The notes under the pieces were generated by a model that was not told the origin of the DNA, made no database searches, and saw only the letters and a list, made by a program, of their open reading frames with translations. 64,000 nt of DNA from Herbiconiux sp. A18JL235 (GTDB lineage Bacteria; Actinomycetota; Actinomycetes; Actinomycetales; Microbacteriaceae). The stretch is from assembly GCF_040939305.1 (NCBI RefSeq), contig NZ_CP162511.1:248001-312000 (forward strand), written 5' to 3'. The translations under genes and the position numbers were made by a program. The first letter of the stretch is position 1, and every line of letters starts with the position of its first letter. Of this stretch, positions 7,656 to 14,436 are shown piece by piece.

Positions 7656-8939
7656 TCAGTCGAGGGCCGACTCGACAGCGGACTGGGCGTCGTCGAGCGT
7701 GCTCCGCACGTCGGCTTTCTCCAGCAGGATCTTCGACATGGCCGTGGAGAGGATGTCGGCGATCTCGGTGGAGTCGTACGGGGCCGCCATCACCGCGGAG
7801 TCGAGTGAGGGCAACCAGGTCTCGTTCCAGTCGACGACCCGTGCTGCGGCTTCGGGGGACTCGGCGACATCGAGGCGCCCGTTGAACTGCCCGAGCTCCA
7901 TGTAGTCGACCCCCGCGTCGCTCAGGAACCTCACGAATTTCCAGGCTGCATCTTGGTTCTTCGACGCTGTCGGCACGACGAACCCGTAGCCGTACCCGGG
8001 TGAGACGCTGCCCGCGGGGCCAGCCGGCCAGGGGAAGGCCTGCACTCTGGGGGAGACGAGTGGCTCTTTGAGAGCGCCGGTCATCCAGGTGCCGCCGGTG
8101 AGCATCATGGCAGCCTGCCCGTTGACGAACGCACCCCGATCGTCGCCGGAGTCGGAGGTGTTGAGCGTGGGCACCGCGGCCTGGCAGTCGTACACCAGCC
8201 GCTGCAGAGTCGAGTAGGCCTCGACCACCTCGTCGCTCGTGAGGTTCGGCTGATCGAGATCATCGCCGGAGAACAGATCGCCGCCGAACCCCCGCACGAA
8301 ACCGTCGACGAAGGTGTACTGCACGTCGCTAGCGAGAGGCAGCGTGAGCTCGACGTGCGTGATCTGGCCGTTTGCGTCTTTCTTCAGCAGCTTCGGTCCG
8401 GCCTCGCACACCTCATCCCAGGTCGTGGGCACATCGAGGCCCGCGTCGCTGAACGCCTGAGTGTCGACCCAGGCCAGATAGTTGGCGAACGACTCCGGTA
8501 CGCCGAAGTAGCTTCCGTCGGCAGCGCGGTAGGGCTCGATGGCGTTCGGGATGTAGGCGTCGACCACGTCATCCTGCGAGGTGTATCCCATCGCCTCCAC
8601 GTCGACCGGGGTGATGGCTCCGTCGGAGTTCAGTTGCAAGGCGATGGCCCGGCCTGCTTGGAACACGTCGGGCGGATTCCCTCCGGCCAGCTGGGTTCGG
8701 AACGTGCCGTCCATCTGACCGCCGGGCACAGGTACGTTCTCGACCGTGATGCCGGGGTTCTGCTGCTCGAACTCGACGATGAGATCGTCGATGATCGTGC
8801 GCTGCTCCTCGCCGGCGAACAGATTCATGAAGCGGATGCTCTGACCACCGCCCTGTTCCGTCGACGGTGCGCAGGCCGTGAATCCTGTGATGCCCAGTGC
8901 GGCGACGGCGGCGGCGGCGATGACGCGCTTGCTCTCCAT
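7656..8939 (-). CDS. Sugar ABC transporter solute-binding lipoprotein (CUT1 type)
   Basis: 427 residues from the ATG that follows an AAGGGA Shine-Dalgarno. The signal peptide ends in a lipobox GITGFTAC with Cys23. The mature part has the family-1 extracellular solute-binding layout: FMNLFAGEEQRTIIDDLIVEFEQ, then PGITVENVPVPGG, NPPDVFQAG and GQAAMMLTGGTWM. It captures an unknown carbohydrate outside the membrane. It is divergent from its two permease genes, separated by a 128-base gap that carries two copies of the island's CTGTYRACAG box. Splitting the binding protein from its permeases is unusual and implies control of both from one operator. Confidence 0.9.
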   Translation of the reverse strand: MESKRVIAAAAVAALGITGFTACAPSTEQGGGQSIRFMNLFAGEEQRTIIDDLIVEFEQQNPGITVENVPVPGGQMDGTFRTQLAGGNPPDVFQAGRAIALQLNSDGAITPVDVEAMGYTSQDDVVDAYIPNAIEPYRAADGSYFGVPESFANYLAWVDTQAFSDAGLDVPTTWDEVCEAGPKLLKKDANGQITHVELTLPLASDVQYTFVDGFVRGFGGDLFSGDDLDQPNLTSDEVVEAYSTLQRLVYDCQAAVPTLNTSDSGDDRGAFVNGQAAMMLTGGTWMTGALKEPLVSPRVQAFPWPAGPAGSVSPGYGYGFVVPTASKNQDAAWKFVRFLSDAGVDYMELGQFNGRLDVAESPEAAARVVDWNETWLPSLDSAVMAAPYDSTEIADILSTAMSKILLEKADVRSTLDDAQSAVESALD

Positions 8940-9008
8940 GGGGGTCCCTTCGGGCTCGGTGTGTGCGATGACTCTCATCTCGCCCTAGCATCGGCAGCAC
9001 CCGTCCTT

Positions 9009-9039
9009 CTGTCAACAGACAACTGAAAACTGTTGACAA
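9009..9039. promoter_or_regulatory. GntR-type operator, box A (double)
   Basis: CTGTCAACAG at 9009-9018 and CTGTTGACAA at 9030-9039 start 21 bases apart, about two helical turns. They lie between the divergent binding-protein and permease genes. The same palindrome recurs at five other promoter regions of this island, including that of the GntR gene. Each box contains a TTGACA-like -35 sequence, so binding would block a promoter directly. Confidence 0.8.
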
Positions 9040-9067
9040 AAAAATTCCACAAGAGCAGACTCCACAG

Positions 9068-9952
9068 ATGCACCGCTCGACATCGCGCACACCGAGAAGA
9101 CGGAGCTTCCTCGCCGTCATGCTCATCCCGACCGTGGTGTACTTCGCAGTCTGGATGCTCGCTCCCACGGTCTACGGAGTCGTCCTCAGCTTCACCGAAT
9201 CGTCACTCGCCGGCCGGGTCGACTTCGTCGGTGTCGAGAACTACGTCGGCCTCGCGGCGGACAAGCAGTTCCTCGGCTCGCTCTGGACGACAGCCGCGTA
9301 CACGCTCCAGGTGGTCGGCCCTTGCCTCATCCTCGCCGTGATCATGGGCCGCCTGCTCACCGCGCGCACGCGCCTCAATTCGGTCTTCATGACGGTCTTC
9401 TTCATCCCGTTCGTTCTGCCGGGCGTCGCGATCGGCATCGTCTTCGTGCTGCTCTTCCAGCAGTACGGGCTGGTCAATCAGATCGCGGGTGGCGACCATG
9501 CGTGGCTGAGCGACGCGCGTACCGCACTGATCGTGGTGTCGGCGGCGACGATCTGGTCGATGGTGGGGTACTACACGATCATCTTCGCTGCGGGCTACCA
9601 GCAGATCCCGCCCGAGATCACCGAGGCGGCCACCATCGACGGCGCCGGCGCCGTGCGCCGCTTCTTCTCCATCGAGCTGCCGCTGTTGCGGCCGACCCTC
9701 ATCTTCGCTCTGGTCACCTCGGTCGCCGCCGTGCTCACCGACTTCGGGATGCCGTTCATCATGACGCAGGGTGGCCCCGCCGACGCCACTCTGACCCTCC
9801 CGTTGTTGATCTACAACCAGTCGTTCATGTACGGAGCGGTCGGCAAGAGTTCCGCGATGGCGGTCGTGCTGCTGATCGCAGCGGTGGCTCTCACGATCGT
9901 GATCGTGCGCGCGACCCGAGAGCGAGTGAGACGAGAGCGAGTAACGCGATGA
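9068..9952 (+). CDS. Sugar ABC transporter permease (MalF-like)
   Basis: 294 residues with six or so membrane segments. The cytoplasmic EAA loop reads PPEITEAATIDGAGAVRRFF, followed by SIELPLLRPTLIFALVTS, which docks the ATPase. The start ATG follows a positively charged leader (HRSTSRTPRRRSF). It overlaps the next permease as ATGA. No ATP-binding gene is linked, which is normal for actinobacterial CUT1 systems that share one MsiK-type ATPase. Controlled by box A upstream. Confidence 0.92.
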   Translation: MHRSTSRTPRRRSFLAVMLIPTVVYFAVWMLAPTVYGVVLSFTESSLAGRVDFVGVENYVGLAADKQFLGSLWTTAAYTLQVVGPCLILAVIMGRLLTARTRLNSVFMTVFFIPFVLPGVAIGIVFVLLFQQYGLVNQIAGGDHAWLSDARTALIVVSAATIWSMVGYYTIIFAAGYQQIPPEITEAATIDGAGAVRRFFSIELPLLRPTLIFALVTSVAAVLTDFGMPFIMTQGGPADATLTLPLLIYNQSFMYGAVGKSSAMAVVLLIAAVALTIVIVRATRERVRRERVTR

Positions 9953-10770
9953 AGAGACACCTTCCGCCGTTCATCGGCATCCTGTTCCTCTGCGGCATGG
10001 CCGTACTCACCTGCGTGCCCCTGCTCTGGGCGCTGTCGGGCTCGTTCCAGACGAACTCTTCGCTCGCGGCCACCCCGTACAGCTGGTTCCCTCCCGAACC
10101 CTCGCCGCAGAACTATGCCGATGCCGTGTCAGTGGGCAATTCGGGGCGAGCGATCCTGAACAGCCTCGTGGTTGCGCTGATCATCTCCTCGGTGGGCGTG
10201 GTGGTCGCCCAGATGGCGGGCTACGTGCTGGCCAAGCACCGCTTCCTCGGGCGTGATCTGCTGTTCTGGACCATCGTCTCGACCATGCTCATCCCGTTCC
10301 CGGCGATCATGGTGCCGGTGTTCATCATCGCCCGCTCGTTCGGTCTGGTCGACTCGCTCGCGGGTCTCATCCTCCCCGGTCTCATCGCCTCATCGACGGT
10401 CTTCTTCATGCGGCAGTACATGCAGGGCCTTCCTGACGAACTGCTCGAGAGCGCCCGCGTCGACGGCGCCGGCGAATGGACGACCTATTGGCGAATCGTG
10501 TTCCCCCTCGCATGGCCGGTGCTGATCTCGATGGCGTTGCTCACGTTCGTCGGCAGCTGGAACAACTTCCTCTGGCCGCTGGTCGTCATCCAGTCGCCCG
10601 AGAACATGACCATCCCCCTCGCGATGAACTCTTTCAAGGGTCAGTACTTCAACAACAATGTCGTGATGCTCGCGATGTCGGTGCTCGCGACCCTGCCCGT
10701 CGTGGTGCTCTTCCTGCTCGGCCGGCGACGCATCCTCGACTCGGTGATGGTGAGTGGCGGGCTGAAGTAG
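9949..10770 (+). CDS. Sugar ABC transporter permease (MalG-like)
   Basis: 273 residues starting at the ATG that overlaps the preceding stop. It has six membrane segments; the N-terminal LLWALSGSFQTNSSLAATPY loop is typical of MalG-type subunits. The EAA loop is PDELLESARVDGAGEWTTYWRIVFPLAWP. It pairs with the preceding permease and the divergent solute-binding protein. It ends just before a strong hairpin that separates it from the convergent beta-helix gene. Confidence 0.92.
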   Translation: MKRHLPPFIGILFLCGMAVLTCVPLLWALSGSFQTNSSLAATPYSWFPPEPSPQNYADAVSVGNSGRAILNSLVVALIISSVGVVVAQMAGYVLAKHRFLGRDLLFWTIVSTMLIPFPAIMVPVFIIARSFGLVDSLAGLILPGLIASSTVFFMRQYMQGLPDELLESARVDGAGEWTTYWRIVFPLAWPVLISMALLTFVGSWNNFLWPLVVIQSPENMTIPLAMNSFKGQYFNNNVVMLAMSVLATLPVVVLFLLGRRRILDSVMVSGGLK

Positions 10771-10782
10771 CCGGGCCTGGCG

Positions 10783-10823
10783 AGGCGGAGGGCCGACTCC
10801 CTCGGGGAGCCGGCCCTCCGCCT
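10783..10823. terminator. Bidirectional hairpin terminator
   Basis: Stem arms 10783-10800 and 10806-10823 pair over 18 bases with one G-U-type mismatch and a 5-base loop. It lies between convergent genes (permease and beta-helix protein). There is no U tract, as is common in high-GC actinobacteria. Confidence 0.75.
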
Positions 10824-10834
10824 GCGTGGTGAGA

Positions 10835-12259
10835 TCAGGCGACGACGATCTGCAAGCCTCCACCGTTGTGGATGATGAGGTTGTAGTGAGTCCCGTCGGG
10901 AGAGTAGAACGGCACGTCGTTGACGGTGACGTCGTAGGCAGCGCCGTTCGACTTCTTGCCATGGAACCAGGTGTTCTGCACGATGACGTTGCCCCGCCGG
11001 GATGACGCGACCTTCTCTGCCGCCCAATCCTCCAGGTCGCTCTTGTCGACGATGACGCGGTAGCCGGTGGCCTGGTCGAGGCCGTTCACGATGTACGATC
11101 CGGCGACGTCGATCACCCCGTCGAGCCGATGAGCGTTGATCTCGGTGAGAAGCAACCGGCCGGTCGCGCCCGGCGCGATCTCGAACATGTTCTTCGAGAC
11201 GTCTCCGCTGTAGCCGCCGGTGATGTACGACACGGACGCCTTGCCCTCGAGTCGCCCCCAGGTACCGCCGACCTCGATCACGCAGTTGCTGATCTCGAAG
11301 TCGGACCCCTTGAACCCCACCCCTTCGCCCGAACCGGTCTTCAGCAGCTCGCAGTCGTAGATGCGAAGGAGGCATCCGGCGTCGGTGACGTAGAAGCAGT
11401 AGGCGTCAGCCCAGCGGTAGGGGTTGTTCGGCACCTGGGCCCACTCGTACTCGCCGCAGTCGAGGTTGCCGCCGATGATCGTGAGGATTCCGTTGGTCTG
11501 GTTGTAGACCAGGCAGTTCTGAACACAGAGGAAGTTCGCGTCGTAGATGGTGTTCTCGCTCTGCGGACAGTCGATGACGGTCTCGCCGAGATGCGAGCCG
11601 TAGACCATTCCCACCAGGAACGCCTGGATCTCGAGGCCGTAGACAGTGTTCCACTCGGCCGAACGCTGGGCCGTTCGTGAGAGCCAGTGCACTCCGCAGC
11701 GGTAGTTCACGTTGAAGTCCGACTTCACCTTGACGTTGTAGAGCCGCAGCTTCTTGCCCGAGATCTCGAGAACGCAGTCCTTCATGGCGGCTGAGTCGCT
11801 CGCGGTGCTGATTCCGATGAGCCAGTAGCCGTTGAAGTCGATCTGCTGGTAGTGGGTGGGTGTCGCCGGCCAGTAGTCGACGTTCATGCTCACCGATTTC
11901 ACGTGGTAGTCCCGGGTGAAGATGACCGTCTTGCCCGAGTCGAACGCCGCTTGCACCGCGGCGGTGTCGTCGGGGTCGGAGGGGTTCTTGAAGAAGTCGG
12001 GCGTGACAGCGCGGCCGGCGAACTCCGAGTCGATGGCGTCGAGATCTCCGTTCACCCCGGCGGCCGTGAGCGGGTCTTCTTTGAGCAGCTTCATGTTCGC
12101 GGTCACTGAGCTCGACAGCGCCGATGCCGGGCGAGCGCCGGTCAGGGCCATCGCGCCGCCGCCGGCCGCCGCGGCGAGAGCGCCGAGGGCGAATCGTCGG
12201 TTCACCGGTTCCGCAGCGCGACGCCGCAGCGCCCCCTGCTGATGATCTTCTTGTAGCAC
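10835..12259 (-). CDS. Tat-exported right-handed beta-helix protein (pectate-lyase/polysaccharide-lyase-like)
   Basis: 474 residues from a GTG start with a strong AAGGAGGT ribosome site eight or so bases upstream. The longer open frame to 12421 would lack such a site. The N terminus has a twin-arginine signal (VNRRFALGALAAAAGGG, then ending ARPASA), so it is exported folded. The mature region opens with the pectate-lyase-superfamily-like DDTAAVQAAFDSGKTVIF, followed by many short repeats of xLxIxxxxL/NCxIE type characteristic of a parallel beta-helix. It has about ten cysteines, unusual for an exported protein of this kind. No catalytic residues can be assigned. It is the only exported enzyme candidate of the island, so it may attack the polymer outside the cell. 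Box B lies upstream. Confidence 0.75.
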   Translation of the reverse strand: MLQEDHQQGALRRRAAEPVNRRFALGALAAAAGGGAMALTGARPASALSSSVTANMKLLKEDPLTAAGVNGDLDAIDSEFAGRAVTPDFFKNPSDPDDTAAVQAAFDSGKTVIFTRDYHVKSVSMNVDYWPATPTHYQQIDFNGYWLIGISTASDSAAMKDCVLEISGKKLRLYNVKVKSDFNVNYRCGVHWLSRTAQRSAEWNTVYGLEIQAFLVGMVYGSHLGETVIDCPQSENTIYDANFLCVQNCLVYNQTNGILTIIGGNLDCGEYEWAQVPNNPYRWADAYCFYVTDAGCLLRIYDCELLKTGSGEGVGFKGSDFEISNCVIEVGGTWGRLEGKASVSYITGGYSGDVSKNMFEIAPGATGRLLLTEINAHRLDGVIDVAGSYIVNGLDQATGYRVIVDKSDLEDWAAEKVASSRRGNVIVQNTWFHGKKSNGAAYDVTVNDVPFYSPDGTHYNLIIHNGGGLQIVVA

Positions 12260-12370
12260 AGTCGTACCTCCTTGTTCGACGAGAAATGTCATTGCGGGAT
12301 GCACGCTCCGTCCGGTCTCGCCGGCATCACGGGTGAGCCCGTCCCGGCCACTATGAGCTACATTCGTATT

Positions 12371-12382
12371 ACTGTCAACAGT
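12371..12382. promoter_or_regulatory. GntR-type operator, box B
   Basis: ACTGTCAACAGT, a perfect 12-bp palindrome with AT-rich flanks, lies between the divergent beta-helix gene and the RidA gene, 17 bases before the RidA start. It matches the boxes at 9009, 12825, 14357, 20278 and 29603. Confidence 0.8.
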
Positions 12383-12398
12383 TATCTGGAGTGCTTCC

Positions 12399-12824
12399 AT
12401 GTCCAAAACCTCACTGTCCACCGACGCTGCGCCCGCCCCTGCGGGGGCTTACAGTCAAGCGGTGGTCGCGAACGGCTTCGTCTTCACGGCGGGCCTCGGG
12501 CCGCACGATCCAGCGACCGGTGCCGTGCCCGCGGGGATCGCGGCGCAGACTCGCGCGACACTTGAGAACATCTCCGCGATTCTCCGGGAGTGCGGGTGCG
12601 TGCTCGATGACGCCGTGAAGGTCACGGTCCATCTCGCCGATCTTGCCGACTTCGTCGAATACGACAAGGTCTTCGGCACGTTCTTCTCGCATCCGCGACC
12701 TGTTCGCACCACGGTGGGCTCGCAGCTCGCCGGCATCCTGGTGGAAATAGATGTCGTCGCTGCGCTGCCTGTCGCCGCGACGACGGAAGCCGCCGCAGTC
12801 GAGGAAACGTCTACCGTGTTGTAA
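12399..12824 (+). CDS. RidA/YjgF-family enamine/imine deaminase
   Basis: 141 residues. RidA proteins hydrolyse reactive enamines and imines released by PLP enzymes, giving keto acids and ammonia. Visible family features are GAYSQAVVANGFVFTAGLG, the conserved Arg103 in PVRTTVGSQLAG and Glu116 in ILVEIDVVA. The 15-residue C-terminal Glu/Thr tail is extra. It sits just in front of the GntR gene, with box C between them. Its presence beside a PLP enzyme and amidohydrolases hints that an amino-containing substrate passes through the pathway. Confidence 0.9.
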   Translation: MSKTSLSTDAAPAPAGAYSQAVVANGFVFTAGLGPHDPATGAVPAGIAAQTRATLENISAILRECGCVLDDAVKVTVHLADLADFVEYDKVFGTFFSHPRPVRTTVGSQLAGILVEIDVVAALPVAATTEAAAVEETSTVL

Positions 12825-12836
12825 TCTGTCGACAGA
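12825..12836. promoter_or_regulatory. GntR-type operator, box C (autoregulatory)
   Basis: TCTGTCGACAGA is a perfect palindrome 26 bases before the GntR start. Flanking TTGTAA upstream matches the flank of box E. Its position implies that the regulator controls its own gene. Confidence 0.8.
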
Positions 12837-12861
12837 AATAACGACGTAGGTGGGAGAGACC

Positions 12862-13518
12862 ATGGCGCTGAAGCCGGTGAGCAACGAATCCCTGCGAGGC
12901 CGGGTTGCGGCAAGCATCAGGGAGAGCATCCTCGACGGCTCGCTGCCACCCGGCGCGAAGCTCACCGAGCCCGAACTCGCCCGCCAGCTCGAGACCAGCC
13001 GCGGCCCCATTCGCGAGGCCCTCCGCGACCTCGAACAGGAGGGGCTCGTACGCAGTCAGGCGCACCGGAGTGTGCGAGTCGTCGAGATCACTCGCGAGGA
13101 GGTGCTCGAGGTGCTGGTCCCCATCCGCCTGGTCATCGAGGAATACGCGTTCCGGCGCGCACTCACCCATCTCACCGCCTCGGACTTCGAGACCCTCGAC
13201 TCCCTGGTCGCGGAGATGGAGGGCGTCGCCGCGGCCGGCGACGCCGAAGCGCTCGGCGACCTCGACGTCGAGTTCCACCGTTTCGTCATCGACCGGGCCG
13301 GCCAAGAGCAGTGCGCGCAGATCTGGCGGTCGCTGCAGCCTCGAATCCGTGCCCACTTCCGCAAAGAGCAGAAGACACAGCGCCTCGATGATGTGGTCGA
13401 CGAGCACGTGCTCTTGCTCGATGCTCTGAAGGCGGGCGACGACCAGCTGGTGGTCGAGCGCGTGCGTGAGCACGTGATGACCTTCCCGAGCCATCACCAA
13501 GGCGAGGTGCCGGCCTGA
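12862..13518 (+). CDS. GntR-family regulator, FadR/FCD subfamily
   Basis: 218 residues from the ATG after GGGAGAG. The N-terminal winged helix (about 5-75) contains LRGRVAASIRESILDGSLPP and ELARQLETSRGPIREALRDL, diagnostic for GntR. The all-helical FCD domain follows, with probable metal or ligand residues Asp135, His139, His182 and His204. FCD regulators usually sense sugar acids or other organic acids and act as repressors. It is central to the island, and a CTGTYRACAG palindrome lies in front of it and of every other transcription unit from 7656 to 32695. The SDR gene follows after 5 bases. Confidence 0.93.
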   Translation: MALKPVSNESLRGRVAASIRESILDGSLPPGAKLTEPELARQLETSRGPIREALRDLEQEGLVRSQAHRSVRVVEITREEVLEVLVPIRLVIEEYAFRRALTHLTASDFETLDSLVAEMEGVAAAGDAEALGDLDVEFHRFVIDRAGQEQCAQIWRSLQPRIRAHFRKEQKTQRLDDVVDEHVLLLDALKAGDDQLVVERVREHVMTFPSHHQGEVPA

Positions 13519-13523
13519 GTGCG

Positions 13524-14342
13524 GTGACGGCTCCGTCCGAGTCGGCTCCCACCGCGGCGGACGCCGACTGGACGGTGGTGACCGGTGCCGCGTCCGGAAT
13601 CGGTCGTGCGGTCGCGCTCGACCGGGCGGGCGTCGGGGGCAGGCTCGCGCTGCTCGACATCGACCGGGAGGGCCTCGTCGCCGTTGAGGCGGAAGCTCGA
13701 GCGGCAGGCGCCTCCGATGTGAGGATCTGGCTGTGCGATGTCTCCGACGAGGAGCGCGTGGTCGAGGTGTTCGGTGAGGTGGCCGCTGCCGGCCCGATCA
13801 CCGCAGTCTTCTCGAACGCCGGCATCGAGCGCAACGCCCCGGCTCACCGGATGGACCGGGAGACATGGCGGCGTGTGCTGGAGATCAATCTCGACGGGTG
13901 CTTCTACGTCTGCCGAGCCGCGGTGTCGGCGATGCTGGTGACGGGAGGTGGCTCCATCGTCTGCACCTCGTCCCCTGCGGCGTTCCAGGGCTTCGTAGCC
14001 GGCGGAAATGCCGCCTACGCCGCTTCGAAGGGCGGTCTGGGAGCGCTCGTGAGGTCGCTCGCCGTCGACTACGCCGGGTGTGGCATTCGTGTGAATGCGG
14101 TGGTGCCCGGTGCCGTCGATACCCCCATCCTCGTGGCGGAGGTGGACGAAGCCCAGGTCGACGCCGCCAGGAAGAGGATGGCTGCTGACGCGCGTGAGCA
14201 GATCCCGTTGGGGCGGATGGGGCGACCGGAGGAGATCGCCAAGGCTGTCGGGTGGCTTTTCAGCGACGATTCCTCCTACGTCACCGGCACTCATCTCGTC
14301 TGTGATGGCGGTCTACTGGCCAGGAGTGCGAACACCTTCTGA
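13524..14342 (+). CDS. Short-chain dehydrogenase/reductase (SDR)
   Basis: 272 residues from a GTG start 5 bases after the GntR stop. The cofactor motif TGAASGIG is at 20-27, SNAG at 97-100, and the catalytic Ser in the CTSSPAAF segment with Tyr165 and Lys169 in YAASK. A classical SDR that oxidises or reduces an alcohol or carbonyl with NAD(P). In this setting a sugar or sugar-acid dehydrogenase is likely, but the substrate cannot be read. The C-terminal VTGTHLVCDGGLLA is typical of the family. Confidence 0.9.
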   Translation: MTAPSESAPTAADADWTVVTGAASGIGRAVALDRAGVGGRLALLDIDREGLVAVEAEARAAGASDVRIWLCDVSDEERVVEVFGEVAAAGPITAVFSNAGIERNAPAHRMDRETWRRVLEINLDGCFYVCRAAVSAMLVTGGGSIVCTSSPAAFQGFVAGGNAAYAASKGGLGALVRSLAVDYAGCGIRVNAVVPGAVDTPILVAEVDEAQVDAARKRMAADAREQIPLGRMGRPEEIAKAVGWLFSDDSSYVTGTHLVCDGGLLARSANTF

Positions 14343-14356
14343 CGCAGAACATTGCT

Positions 14357-14368
14357 ACTGTTGACAGA
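14357..14368. promoter_or_regulatory. GntR-type operator, box D
   Basis: ACTGTTGACAGA, 69 bases before the GH3 start and just after the SDR stop. It contains TTGACA. It marks a new transcription unit inside the island. Confidence 0.75.
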
Positions 14369-14436
14369 ATTCGCCTCGCTCCGCCGAGCTGGTGACGACT
14401 CCGCCGGACTAGCCGGCCGACCATCGAAGGAGACGC

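Noticed and set aside
10835..12421. Extending the beta-helix protein to the GTG at 12421
   Set aside because: That start lies inside the divergent RidA gene beyond box B and lacks a ribosome site. The GTG at 12259 has a strong site and leads straight into a Tat signal.
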